Below, in pieces: positions 54,500 through 62,251 of a DNA stretch of 64,000 nucleotides. The stretch is from contig JAZRZA010000082.1 in assembly GCA_045601045.1 (NCBI GenBank), positions 1 through 64,000 of the forward strand. Reading direction: 5' to 3'. Position 1 is the stretch's first letter, and the number at the start of each line of letters is the position of its first letter. The notes below the pieces were generated by a model. That model searched no databases and was not told the DNA's origin. It worked only from the letters and a program-made list of their open reading frames with translations. The DNA comes from UBA1181 sp045601045. Its GTDB lineage: Bacteria; Bacteroidota; Bacteroidia; Bacteroidales; Paludibacteraceae. Made by a program: the position numbers and the translations under genes.

Positions 54500-54734
54500 A
54501 GCTCAAATAAATTAAATGTTACAATCAAAAATCTCCGAGTTTAGGAATCATCCTCAACCCGACTATGCAAATGTACAAATTAATCGATACAATGCAATAG
54601 AAAGAGTAATATTTATACATATTTTACAATTAATATGCATTTTATAAAATATACTTAAAATATACATTGTTTATGCGTTTAATCTGCATATAAATATTAA
54701 ATATTCAATTTTTCATAAAATTTACGCATATTTA
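54500..54734. other. very AT-rich intergenic region with repeated ATGC-type motifs
   Basis: This gap has no gene. It is nearly pure A/T except for GC steps in short motifs: ATGCAT (54635), ATGCG (54673), TGCATA (54685) and ACGCATA (54724). It leads directly to a strong promoter and looks like a regulatory or nucleoid-protein binding region. Confidence 0.5.
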
Positions 54735-54765
54735 TTTGGAATTTAAAATTTAAGCATTACATTTG
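54735..54765 (+). promoter_or_regulatory. strong promoter for the two-peptide unit
   Basis: TTTG (54735-54738), a 19-base spacer and TACATTTG (54758-54765) match the Bacteroidota consensus fully. The transcript would start near 54772 and cover both small peptides. Confidence 0.75.
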
Positions 54766-54825
54766 CATTGTAATTCAACGAGAAATCACATAAACAACGA
54801 ATAATTAATGTATAATATTACAATT

Positions 54826-54903
54826 ATGGTAACAACAATTCTCTTTTCAATCGCAGCTTGCTTCGCAGCAAAAGTGGTAATGGTAATTAAGTCAATAGAC
54901 TAA
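54826..54903 (+). CDS. 25-residue membrane peptide (first of a pair)
   Basis: Translates to MVTTILFSIAACFAAKVVMV followed by IKSID. One hydrophobic segment with an internal Lys and a polar end. An in-frame ATG at 54808 would add six residues (MYNITI), but the alignment with the second peptide favours 54826. It has its own strong promoter and no visible Shine-Dalgarno, as is common in this phylum. No homologue is recognised. Confidence 0.6.
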   Translation: MVTTILFSIAACFAAKVVMVIKSID

Positions 54904-54956
54904 GTCCAGATGGGACTAGCAGACAAAACAGTTATTAACCCTTTAATTTCACGACT

Positions 54957-55043
54957 ATGACAACATTGATTTCTGTAGCATTGGCATTGGCCGCAACATT
55001 CGTATTGAAAGTTTATTTGGAGATCACCGAGCTCAACAAGTAA
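54957..55043 (+). CDS. 28-residue membrane peptide (second of a pair)
   Basis: Translates to MTTLISVALALAATFVLKVY followed by LEITELNK. It shares the order M(V)TT-hydrophobic-A-K-V with the first peptide, so the pair looks duplicated. It starts 53 bases after the first stop. A similar leader (ATTAACCCT) precedes it and also precedes a degenerate third start at 55066 that stops after four codons. A terminator follows. Confidence 0.6.
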   Translation: MTTLISVALALAATFVLKVYLEITELNK

Positions 55044-55124
55044 ACAAGTGATTAACCCTGAAAGCATGAAATATGATTAACATTCGATTTTTCCACCGAC
55101 GACGACAGTTCGCGCCTCGTCAAT

Positions 55125-55162
55125 AGCCTCAATGATATCCGCAGGAACATTGAGGCTTTTTT
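55125..55162 (+). terminator. terminator of the two-peptide unit
   Basis: A perfect 9-bp stem GCCTCAATG / CATTGAGGC with a 13-base loop is followed by TTTTTTA. Confidence 0.85.
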
Positions 55163-55231
55163 ATTTCCGACGCCTCTCGACGAAAAAAGAGACCATTTCG
55201 TCGATTAAATCTCCCAACGCATATAGAACAG

Positions 55232-55262
55232 TTGTCCTTTCTAAAAAAAACACCTACCTTAG
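55232..55262 (+). promoter_or_regulatory. possible promoter for the 55315 gene
   Basis: TTG (55232-55234), a 20-base spacer and TACCTTAG (55255-55262). The -7 matches TAnnTTTG at only the outer positions, so this is tentative. Confidence 0.35.
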
Positions 55263-55314
55263 CACCATAAATAACAAGAAAACAATATTAATAACAATTT
55301 AATTATCTGAGAAA

Positions 55315-55809
55315 ATGAAAAAATTAGGAGCATTTGTTCTTATGGGCATGGTAACAATGGGTTGTTACGCTCAAAAATTGGCAGAGGGTTCTTTGGACGC
55401 GTTGAAGGGCGAGTCTCGCATGAACGTGGAGTTGAATTACAACAACGCAGTGTTGAAGGGCATGTCTTTCAAGGATTACGTCGCACAAGAGGAGAACTGG
55501 GACAAGGGCGTCAAGGAGATCCAAGCCAAGTTCGTCGAGGAGTTCAACAAAAGCAACAAGGGTAAAACCACCATCGGTTCATTCGACAACGCAAAATACA
55601 CCCTTCGTATCGACGCGATCAAGGTAGAGAAGAGAGGTACCACAACAGCTGATGCTTACGTTGTTGACGCAGAGGGCAAGACCATCGCTAAAATCACTAA
55701 GATCGAGGGCGAAGGTGGTAAGTGGGGAACTCACCTCAACTTGATGGGTGACGGAGCTACTAACATGGGCGCGCTTCTTGGTAAATTCTTCAAGTCAAAG
55801 GTGAAATAA
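55315..55809 (+). CDS. secreted protein of unknown function
   Basis: 164 residues with a signal peptide. The signal end reads TMGCYAQ, so it could be lipidated at Cys17 or cut after CYA. The mature part is small and mixed alpha/beta with GTTTADAYVVDAEGKTIAKI in the second half and a Gly-rich GEGGKWGTHLNLMGDGATNMG segment. No family is recognised. It has a strong terminator downstream and stands alone. Confidence 0.75.
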   Translation: MKKLGAFVLMGMVTMGCYAQKLAEGSLDALKGESRMNVELNYNNAVLKGMSFKDYVAQEENWDKGVKEIQAKFVEEFNKSNKGKTTIGSFDNAKYTLRIDAIKVEKRGTTTADAYVVDAEGKTIAKITKIEGEGGKWGTHLNLMGDGATNMGALLGKFFKSKVK

Positions 55810-55862
55810 TCAGACTAGAAGATACGCGCCAGACTACTGGCATGCGTGAAAAATCAAAGAGA

Positions 55863-55906
55863 AACGCCACGGCAAGTATTAACCTTGCTGTGGCGTTCTT
55901 TTTTTA
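55863..55906 (+). terminator. terminator after the 55315 gene
   Basis: A 14-bp stem AACGCCACGGCAAG / CTTGCTGTGGCGTT (one G-T pair) with a 7-base loop, then CTTTTTTT. Confidence 0.9.
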
Positions 55907-56002
55907 CGGGATTTAGCAAGGATATTTGAAAAAAAATTCGTTACTTTATCGGATAATTATTCAAAAAACAATAGATATCTTAAAATATTAAATAACAGAA
56001 TT

Positions 56003-57643
56003 ATGGCTGTAGAATTCAAGTACGCTCCGATGTTCCAACTCGGAAAGGACGAGACAGAGTATTATTTGCTCACCAAAGACCATGTCTCTGTCGGAGACTT
56101 CGAAGGAAAACCTATCCTTAAAATCGAAAAAGAGGGATTGACCAAGATGGCCAATGCGGCATTCCGCGATGTATCCTTCTTATTGCGTCGTTCACACAAC
56201 TTGCAAGTCGCTAAAATTTTGAGCGACCCAGAGGCAAGCGACAACGACAAATATGTAGCGCTCACCTTCTTGCGCAACGCGGAGGTGGCAGCAAAGGGCA
56301 AATTGCCTCTATGTCAAGATACAGGTACCGCCATCATCCACGGAGAGAAGGGACAACAGGTTTGGACCGGATACTGCGATGAGGAGGCTTTGGCGAAGGG
56401 TGTATTCAAGACTTATACTGAGGAGAACCTCCGTTACTCCCAAAACGCGCCTTTGAACATGTACGACGAGGTGAACACCAAGTGTAACTTGCCTGCTCAA
56501 ATCGACATCGAGGCGACTGAGGGTATGGAATACCACTTCTTGATGGTGACCAAAGGTGGAGGTTCCGCAAATAAGACGTATTTGTACCAAGAGACCAAAG
56601 CACGTATCCAAAACCCAGGCACTCTCGTTCCATTCTTGGTGGAGAAGATGAAGTCTTTGGGTACCGCCGCTTGTCCTCCTTACCACATCGCCATCGTTAT
56701 CGGTGGTACTTCCGCAGAGAAGAACTTGCTTACCGTTAAATTGGCCTCTACCCACTACTACGACAGCTTGCCAACCACTGGCGACGAGACCGGCCGCGCA
56801 TTCCGCGACATCGAGTTGGAGAAGCAATTGTTGGAGGAGACCCACAAGATCGGTTTGGGCGCGCAATTCGGCGGAAAGTATATGGCTCACGACATCCGCG
56901 TCGTACGTTTGCCTCGTCACGGTGCCAGCTGCCCTATCGGTTTGGGCGTTAGCTGCTCCGCAGACCGTAACATCAAGGCCAAGATCAACAAGGACGGTAT
57001 CTGGATCGAGAAGATGGATGATAAACCTTACGAGTTGATTCCAGCAGAGCTTCGTCAAGCAGGCGAGGGTGACGCTGTGAAGATCGATTTGAACCAACCA
57101 ATGAAGGATATCTTGAAGGAACTTTCCAAGTATCCAGTTTCCACTCGCCTCTCTTTGAAGGGTACTATCATCGTAGGCCGCGACATCGCGCACGCTAAGT
57201 TGAAGGCTCGCATCGACGCTGGCGAGGATTTGCCTCAATACATCAAGGATCACCCAATCTACTACGCTGGTCCTGCCAAGACGCCAGAGGGTATGCCTTG
57301 CGGAAGTATGGGTCCTACCACTGCGGGCCGTATGGACCCTTACGTGGATGAGTTCCAAAGCATGGGTGGATCTATGATCATGTTGGCAAAGGGTAACCGC
57401 TCCCAAGATGTGACCGACGCTTGTAAGAAGCATGGTGGATTCTACTTGGGTTCAATCGGTGGTCCTGCCGCCATCTTGGCTCAAAACAACATCAAGAGCA
57501 TCGAGTGCGTCGAGTACCCTGAATTGGGTATGGAGGCTATCTGGAAGATCGAGGTTGAAGACTTCCCTGCATTCATCTTGGTAGATGACAAGGGCAACGA
57601 TTTCTTCAAGCAATTGAAGCCAGGTTGCAGCTGCAAGAAATAA
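56003..57643 (+). CDS. fumA: class I fumarate hydratase
   Basis: 546 residues, two-domain iron-sulfur fumarase interconverting fumarate and malate. KLPLCQDTGTAIIHG carries a cluster cysteine, KGGGSANKTYLYQ and CPPYHIAIVIGGTSAEKNL are family blocks, and GASCPIGLGVSCSADRN follows. The C-terminal beta domain has GPTTAGRMDPYV and GSIGGPAAILAQNNIKSIECVEYPELGMEAIW. Oxygen-labile [4Fe-4S] type, fitting an anaerobe with a reductive TCA branch. It is flanked by terminators on both sides. Confidence 0.96.
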   Translation: MAVEFKYAPMFQLGKDETEYYLLTKDHVSVGDFEGKPILKIEKEGLTKMANAAFRDVSFLLRRSHNLQVAKILSDPEASDNDKYVALTFLRNAEVAAKGKLPLCQDTGTAIIHGEKGQQVWTGYCDEEALAKGVFKTYTEENLRYSQNAPLNMYDEVNTKCNLPAQIDIEATEGMEYHFLMVTKGGGSANKTYLYQETKARIQNPGTLVPFLVEKMKSLGTAACPPYHIAIVIGGTSAEKNLLTVKLASTHYYDSLPTTGDETGRAFRDIELEKQLLEETHKIGLGAQFGGKYMAHDIRVVRLPRHGASCPIGLGVSCSADRNIKAKINKDGIWIEKMDDKPYELIPAELRQAGEGDAVKIDLNQPMKDILKELSKYPVSTRLSLKGTIIVGRDIAHAKLKARIDAGEDLPQYIKDHPIYYAGPAKTPEGMPCGSMGPTTAGRMDPYVDEFQSMGGSMIMLAKGNRSQDVTDACKKHGGFYLGSIGGPAAILAQNNIKSIECVEYPELGMEAIWKIEVEDFPAFILVDDKGNDFFKQLKPGCSCKK

Positions 57644-57666
57644 GGTTCATCCCTATTCATAAAAAA

Positions 57667-57697
57667 GTCCGAGAAGAGCAATCTTCCCGGACTTTTT
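57667..57697 (+). terminator. fumarase terminator (T1)
   Basis: Ten-base arms GTCCGAGAAG / CTTCCCGGAC with a 6-base loop, then TTTTT. One A-C mismatch breaks the stem. The right half and loop edge recur at 59058 with the matching base restored. Confidence 0.85.
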
Positions 57698-57703
57698 GCT
57701 TAC

Positions 57704-57778
57704 AACCAACTATGCCAAAACAAAAGAGGCGCCGCATTCAGAATGCGACGCCTCTCGTTTATCTATGGAAGGGAGATT
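57704..57778. repeat. 75-base terminator repeat, copy A
   Basis: Matches 60010-60084 at 72 of 75 positions. It contains a near-palindrome at 57725-57755 (AGAGGCG / CGCCTCT type arms, 15 bp with one mismatch), which on the minus strand is followed by TTTTGTTTTGG and so terminates the 57781 gene. Confidence 0.85.
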
Positions 57779-57780
57779 TC

Positions 57781-58938
57781 TCACTCCTCCCCATTCATCA
57801 TCATCACCTGTCTGGTCTTAATATCCAAACGAGTTTTATTCAAAGTAACAGTTTTTGGGATAGAGCGGACTCTCTGGTATTCTACATTCTTATAATAGTT
57901 AACTTCAACAACGGCAACGGCTTTGGCACTCACTTTTATTCTTTTTGATTGATTAGGATTTTCTAAACACAAAACATAATTACCTCTAGCCAACATATCT
58001 CTACTTGTGAATCTTAATTTTGCACCCGCACCACTTCCTTTATTAAGTTTCACATATTGCTGTCCTTGCATAAACAAATTCGCATTAAAAGAATCAGTTA
58101 TTGAATATTTAATAGTATTGTCAGTTCCAGGCTCTGGGATAACCAAATCCACCATAATTCCAGCAGCATAAGCCGCCAAGGGATTCGCAAAATACATACC
58201 TGCTGACGAAGAAGCAATTTCTTTCAATTGTTGCTTGTTTCTTGTCCAAAATGTTTCTGCATCCTCTCCTGTCGCCAACCACAAAGCCCAAGAAGAAACC
58301 CTTTTTTCCACCATAGGATCATCATTTTTAAACGATGGTATCTGGAACATTACCGTTTCTCTTGGATTGTCTTTGATTACAATACCTTTAGAACGCACCT
58401 CGATAGCAGAATTATCAAACAACTCAAACTCTTCATACTCCGTTTTCACCAACTCTCTAACCACCTCGGTATATTGTTGCTCGTCATATCCCACAATAGA
58501 ATCCTCTGTATATGGAATTACAGTTGTATCTTTGACTTCTTCATATCGCCAACCTGTATCAAAAGAAATCTTTGATTCATCAGCAGGAATTCGTTGAATT
58601 TTCACCTTGCATATACGCTTGGCAATAGCAGGGTTTTTAAAACGGAAAGCATACAATCCCTTCTTTGCAACCTTAATGGTCTTGTTGCTTACACCCGATG
58701 TCTTAAAGTCTTGAAATTTAGTGTTGGAAGGCATCTCTACAATTTCAACCTCCTTAACCTCTTTGCCACTCGTTTCGCTAAAATCAAATATGATTTGATC
58801 GCCAGAAGCAAAACCATAATAAAGGGTTTCCTCTCCATTTAATTTGAAGGTGTTTTCCGTAACCATTACAGGTTCAATTGCAGCAGCCTCTAACAATAGA
58901 GAAAAAACAAATGTCAGAAAAACATAAACTCTTTTCAT
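57781..58938 (-). CDS. secreted protein of unknown function in accessory patch
   Basis: 385 residues from the ATG at 58938 (the frame allows 58959, but MKRVYVFLTFVFSLLLEAAA is a standard signal peptide). The mature protein is beta-rich in the first half (TFKLNGEETLYYGFASGDQI, DFSETSGKEVKEVEIVEM) and Lys/Arg-rich toward the end. It carries a GMYFANPLAAYAAGIMVDLVIPEPG segment about two-thirds along. No catalytic motif. Base composition is more A/T than the flanking fumarase and dnaG genes. It has its own promoter and lies between copies of the terminator repeat, so it looks like an acquired or duplicated cassette. Confidence 0.75.
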   Translation of the reverse strand: MKRVYVFLTFVFSLLLEAAAIEPVMVTENTFKLNGEETLYYGFASGDQIIFDFSETSGKEVKEVEIVEMPSNTKFQDFKTSGVSNKTIKVAKKGLYAFRFKNPAIAKRICKVKIQRIPADESKISFDTGWRYEEVKDTTVIPYTEDSIVGYDEQQYTEVVRELVKTEYEEFELFDNSAIEVRSKGIVIKDNPRETVMFQIPSFKNDDPMVEKRVSSWALWLATGEDAETFWTRNKQQLKEIASSSAGMYFANPLAAYAAGIMVDLVIPEPGTDNTIKYSITDSFNANLFMQGQQYVKLNKGSGAGAKLRFTSRDMLARGNYVLCLENPNQSKRIKVSAKAVAVVEVNYYKNVEYQRVRSIPKTVTLNKTRLDIKTRQVMMMNGEE

Positions 58939-58982
58939 ATACCAATAGTAATTAAGCAATTATTGAATTGATTCATCCATAA

Positions 58983-59013
58983 CAAAAATAATAAATTGTC
59001 ATAAACAGACAAA
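58983..59013 (-). promoter_or_regulatory. promoter of the 57781 gene
   Basis: On the minus strand TTTG (59010-59013), a 19-base spacer and TATTTTTG (58983-58990) match the consensus. Confidence 0.65.
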
Positions 59014-59057
59014 TTATTTGCATGAGAACTATCCTCCGTTCCCAAATTCGCCCTAGT

Positions 59058-59083
59058 GAGCAATCTTCTCGGACTTGTTGCTT
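59058..59083. repeat. remnant of terminator T1
   Basis: Twenty-six bases match 57676-57701 with two differences. Only the loop and right arm of T1 remain; the left arm is missing. Confidence 0.75.
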
Positions 59084-60009
59084 CAAAGAATATCTATTCC
59101 TAAAAAAATATTTATATTTGCATATTATCTACATTAAATATGTTTGCATTATGAATAAAAAAGAAAAGAAAAGCATCTACATTAATCTAAAAAGTGATTT
59201 TGGATTTAAACGTTGTTTTGGGGACGAGAAAAGATTAAAAGCTTTTTTAAACGTAATTCTTTCTGATGACTATGGAAGAATAGAAGATGTTAAAATCGAA
59301 ACGCCTGAACTTACCAAAGAGCTACCTCATCAACGAGGCGTGACATTTGATCTGCGATGCAGATTGGCAAACGGAGACTCTGTCATCATCGAAATGCAGA
59401 ACTACACTCAAAAATACTATAAAACTCGCACAAGTTATTATCTTTGCACACTACTGGACAAAGAGATTCCCAAGGGAATGGCTTGGAGTAACATGAAAGA
59501 AGATATACCACGCATAATTGGTGTGTTTTTGATGGGATCCAAAATGGATGACCTAAACAAAACCATTACACGGACTTCCGAATGTGATCTTGACTCAGGG
59601 GAAGAGTTTTGGAATAGAATGCGAAAGTATTACATTTCACTACCTCACTTCAACATTAATTACGAACACCTAACGTTAAAGGATGCGTGGATAGAGGTGA
59701 TCAAAAATTTAGAGAATATGGAAAATATAGATCCTAGAGTATACGAAATAGCAGACGAATCATTACTTGAACTCATAGAGAAGGCGAAAGTTTCCGCACT
59801 CACAGCAGATGAATACGCCGAATACGAACGATCTATGAAAGAGATTGCGGACGCTGGAGCGGCAGAAGCGTATGGTTATGACAGAGGATTCGAAAAAGGT
59901 CGCATTGAAGAGGCTAGACGCACTGCCAAAGAGATGAAAAGCAGAGGCATCGACCCTCAAATTATTGAGCAAATCACACATGTGGCAATGCAAGAAATAG
60001 AGTCGCTTT
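59084..60009 (+). mobile_element. Rpn insertion splitting the duplicated terminator
   Basis: In copy A, T1 and the 75-base repeat are adjacent (57676-57778). In the second copy the two halves are parted by these 926 bases, which hold one gene and its promoter. The insert is A/T-richer than the surroundings. The gene stop codon is completed by the first two bases of the following repeat. No terminal inverted repeats were seen. Confidence 0.6.
59113..59120 (+). promoter_or_regulatory. -7 element of the Rpn gene
   Basis: TATATTTG, 31 bases before the ATG at 59151. A second TAnnTTTG (TATGTTTG) lies at 59139-59146 but is too close to the start. Confidence 0.5.
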
Positions 60010-60011
60010 AA
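59151..60011 (+). CDS. Rpn family PD-(D/E)XK nuclease / putative transposase
   Basis: 286 residues from the ATG at 59151; the frame opens earlier at 59022, but that part overlaps the terminator remnant and lacks coding character. The Rpn start YINLKSDFGFKRCFG is followed by catalytic Asp67 (TFDLRC) and the Glu81-x-Gln83 pair (VIIEMQNYTQKYYKTRTSYY). A helical C-terminus ends in MKSRGIDPQIIEQIT. Rpn proteins promote RecA-independent recombination in E. coli, and many copies occur in Bacteroidota genomes. It may have moved as a single-gene insertion here. Confidence 0.88.
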   Translation: MNKKEKKSIYINLKSDFGFKRCFGDEKRLKAFLNVILSDDYGRIEDVKIETPELTKELPHQRGVTFDLRCRLANGDSVIIEMQNYTQKYYKTRTSYYLCTLLDKEIPKGMAWSNMKEDIPRIIGVFLMGSKMDDLNKTITRTSECDLDSGEEFWNRMRKYYISLPHFNINYEHLTLKDAWIEVIKNLENMENIDPRVYEIADESLLELIEKAKVSALTADEYAEYERSMKEIADAGAAEAYGYDRGFEKGRIEEARRTAKEMKSRGIDPQIIEQITHVAMQEIESL

Positions 60012-60084
60012 CCAACTATGCCAAAACAAAAGAGGCACCGTATTCAGAATGCGACGCCTCTCGTTTATCTATGGACGGGAGATT
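60010..60084. repeat. 75-base terminator repeat, copy B
   Basis: Pairs with 57704-57778. Its palindrome (60031-60061) has three arm mismatches, so it is a weaker hairpin than copy A. It lies just past the 60083 gene and ends the dnaG unit. Confidence 0.85.
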
Positions 60085-60985
60085 ATCTCACCACCACAAT
60101 ATTACCCTCCTCAACGCCTAACTCAACCAACTTCTCCTTCACACCATCAGTGACTGAAACGACATAGAGGACATCGCCCTCCGTAACCTCCTGGCTCACA
60201 TATTGATGCAACGAAAGAGAGGTCTCATCCATGCCAACTTCGTTCTTATATGCACCATAAACACGACAATTGAATCGGTTCTCATCAAATGCCACGAACA
60301 ACACCTTGCCATGTTCATCCGCTGCGGCCATCTCCTTGGCCTTCGCCTCCAACGCCGTCATTTCACGGTATAATTCAGGATCCTTCTTACAGACAAACAC
60401 CTTTTCTCTTTCGGCCGCCTGCAATAATACATTTTCACGTGAGGGATCTTGGTAGGAAAGAGCAATCGCCTCTTGACATTGAGGGAAATCTCGGAACAGG
60501 AATAAATCTCTGGTTTGGTAGAGATAGTTGGTGCCGAACAAAATGGCACAAACTACCGCCATAAGAGCCGCCCATTTCGCCAAAGTGTCCACCTTGTCGT
60601 TTCTCGAAACAATGTATGTCAGCAACGCCATCGGCAATGCGGTGTACATTCCAACAGATGATTGAAGAGAACCACCAGGCCAATGCATCAGTCTAAAAAG
60701 AGCGCCAATCGTCAAAACAGAGAGCGCAAAGCCCATTAACAAGAGGAAAACCCTTGTCTTTCCGTTGCTACTCGACTGAACATTCATCTCACCATCCGTT
60801 CCCTCACTAATCCGTGTACGGTTGCGTTTAAGCAGTCCCACAATAGGCACCACAAAAAAAGCCATGGAAACCGTCATCAATGTAAGGGTCATAAGGACGC
60901 CAAATCCAGGAAACGCTAAAAACGACAGCGCTGTCACTATAAGCAACACAGCCATCAGAACAATCATTACTTTTGAAGTTTTCAT
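60083..60985 (-). CDS. multi-pass membrane protein of unknown function
   Basis: 300 residues. About five membrane segments lie in the first half (7-24, 28-48, 80-98, 110-126 and 135-152). The LFRLMHWPGG motif, frequent in Bacteroidota membrane proteins including the GldL type, falls between the third and fourth. The second half is soluble and Glu/Lys-rich, including REMTALEAKAKEMAAADE. No enzyme motif. It follows the DUF4230 genes in the dnaG unit. Confidence 0.75.
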   Translation of the reverse strand: MKTSKVMIVLMAVLLIVTALSFLAFPGFGVLMTLTLMTVSMAFFVVPIVGLLKRNRTRISEGTDGEMNVQSSSNGKTRVFLLLMGFALSVLTIGALFRLMHWPGGSLQSSVGMYTALPMALLTYIVSRNDKVDTLAKWAALMAVVCAILFGTNYLYQTRDLFLFRDFPQCQEAIALSYQDPSRENVLLQAAEREKVFVCKKDPELYREMTALEAKAKEMAAADEHGKVLFVAFDENRFNCRVYGAYKNEVGMDETSLSLHQYVSQEVTEGDVLYVVSVTDGVKEKLVELGVEEGNIVVVR

Positions 60986-61012
60986 CTTTCTATTTTTATT
61001 ATTGCAACAATA

Positions 61013-61570
61013 TTATTTAAACACAACCTTACGCCCCATCCTTTGGAACATAGCGGAGAAATGTTGCTCCGCATTCTCACGGGCACTCTCCCTATTTTCA
61101 GGGCGCATCGCTCGCGCACGCATGTCCCTCCTTGCCCTTTCCAACAAATCCCGCTTTACCGATGCGGGGAACTCCCCATGGGCATAAAATGTACGTGTGG
61201 AAAGATCATCTATAATAGCATCATCCAACAATCGTATCTCTGGCAATGTGACATAGACCGTATCATTGGCACTGTAGATCCAATCCTTCGGACACTGTTT
61301 CATATCAATGCCCAAACATGCCCGTCCCTTATAGATACGGGCAAAGCGATATGCCGGTTTGAACCTAGGGTTGATGATGAGCGTGTCCTCCATCTCCTCC
61401 ATCTCCACACAAAGGAACTCCCACTCGTTGATATCCTGAATGGCAGTGATTTGGGCAGCGATTTCCATAGGATTCAGCGGTTTGGGATGTTGCGCATCAT
61501 ACCACTTCCGCCATATCATAATGGATAGCAGCACCAAGAAACAACCGATGATGAATTTCTTATCCGACAT
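61013..61570 (-). CDS. DUF4230 family protein
   Basis: 185 residues from the ATG at 61570 (MSDKKFIIGCFLVLLSIMIW, one N-terminal membrane segment); the longer frame to 61687 is a read-through into the upstream gene. The DUF4230-like body contains ARIYKGRACLGIDMKQCPKDW and VYVTLPEIRLLDDAIID, and ends in a basic helix. It is one of two adjacent family members in the dnaG unit. Function unknown. Confidence 0.75.
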   Translation of the reverse strand: MSDKKFIIGCFLVLLSIMIWRKWYDAQHPKPLNPMEIAAQITAIQDINEWEFLCVEMEEMEDTLIINPRFKPAYRFARIYKGRACLGIDMKQCPKDWIYSANDTVYVTLPEIRLLDDAIIDDLSTRTFYAHGEFPASVKRDLLERARRDMRARAMRPENRESARENAEQHFSAMFQRMGRKVVFK

Positions 61571-61580
61571 TTTCCTACGA

Positions 61581-62243
61581 TTACAAAGACAACTTATCTT
61601 GCAACAAATCCCACACGCTCTCTCCTTCACCACTCGAATCACACTCGTTTCTGAAACGGATGGTGATATGTTCAGGATCCCAACCACCCGCTTTCAAGAT
61701 TGGAGAAATCGCGGCATAGGCACTCTTACGAGAGCGATCCATCACATCACTCCTTCTCATCTCTTGCAGAATCTTCTTCTTTCCTACACGCAAAAGGGAC
61801 TCCTTCTCCGCCTCTGAAAACTTGGATCGATTCCAAGAGAGATACTCTTTTTCGTGATCGTAATCTATTACAGCGGAGGTCATCTCCAAACGAGGTTCCT
61901 TCAACTGCAATACGATTTGGTTACCCTCTATCACCACATGATCCATCGTGAAATCATCGAACTCCACATAGGCTTTTATCGTGGCATCCACAGGCAATGC
62001 GATCTTCCGATCCCCTGGAATGGGGATGGAGATCTTCTCCCCAAAGAGAGTGCCCTCCAACATGCTTACATCCTCATAAGTCAAAATCTTATGAATGTTG
62101 TACTGCACCGTATAGAGTCGCGGTTGATGGGACAAGCAGGAAACCACCGCCTCCCGCCTCTCGTCGGGATTCGTCCGTTGGCACCCTACCAACGAAAGGA
62201 AGATACCAACCATGATGCCCACATAAAATTTCAACAACCTCAT
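61581..62243 (-). CDS. DUF4230 family lipoprotein
   Basis: 220 residues. The lipoprotein signal ends LVGCQR with Cys21. The DUF4230-like body has LYTVQYNIHKILTYED, IPIPGDRKIALPVDATIKAYVEFDD and a late WDPEHITIRF strand. It starts eight bases after dnaG and is followed 10 bases later by a second DUF4230 gene, so the two are probably partners. Confidence 0.78.
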   Translation of the reverse strand: MRLLKFYVGIMVGIFLSLVGCQRTNPDERREAVVSCLSHQPRLYTVQYNIHKILTYEDVSMLEGTLFGEKISIPIPGDRKIALPVDATIKAYVEFDDFTMDHVVIEGNQIVLQLKEPRLEMTSAVIDYDHEKEYLSWNRSKFSEAEKESLLRVGKKKILQEMRRSDVMDRSRKSAYAAISPILKAGGWDPEHITIRFRNECDSSGEGESVWDLLQDKLSL

Positions 62244-62251
62244 TCCGTAGC

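Noticed and set aside
56309..57433. 374-residue open frame antisense to fumarase
   Set aside because: Shadow of the strongly biased fumA sequence, with no start signal or motif.
59022..59150. 43-codon N-terminal extension of the Rpn gene
   Set aside because: It crosses the terminator remnant and the -7 element and lacks the family start. The ATG at 59151 gives the standard Rpn N-terminus.
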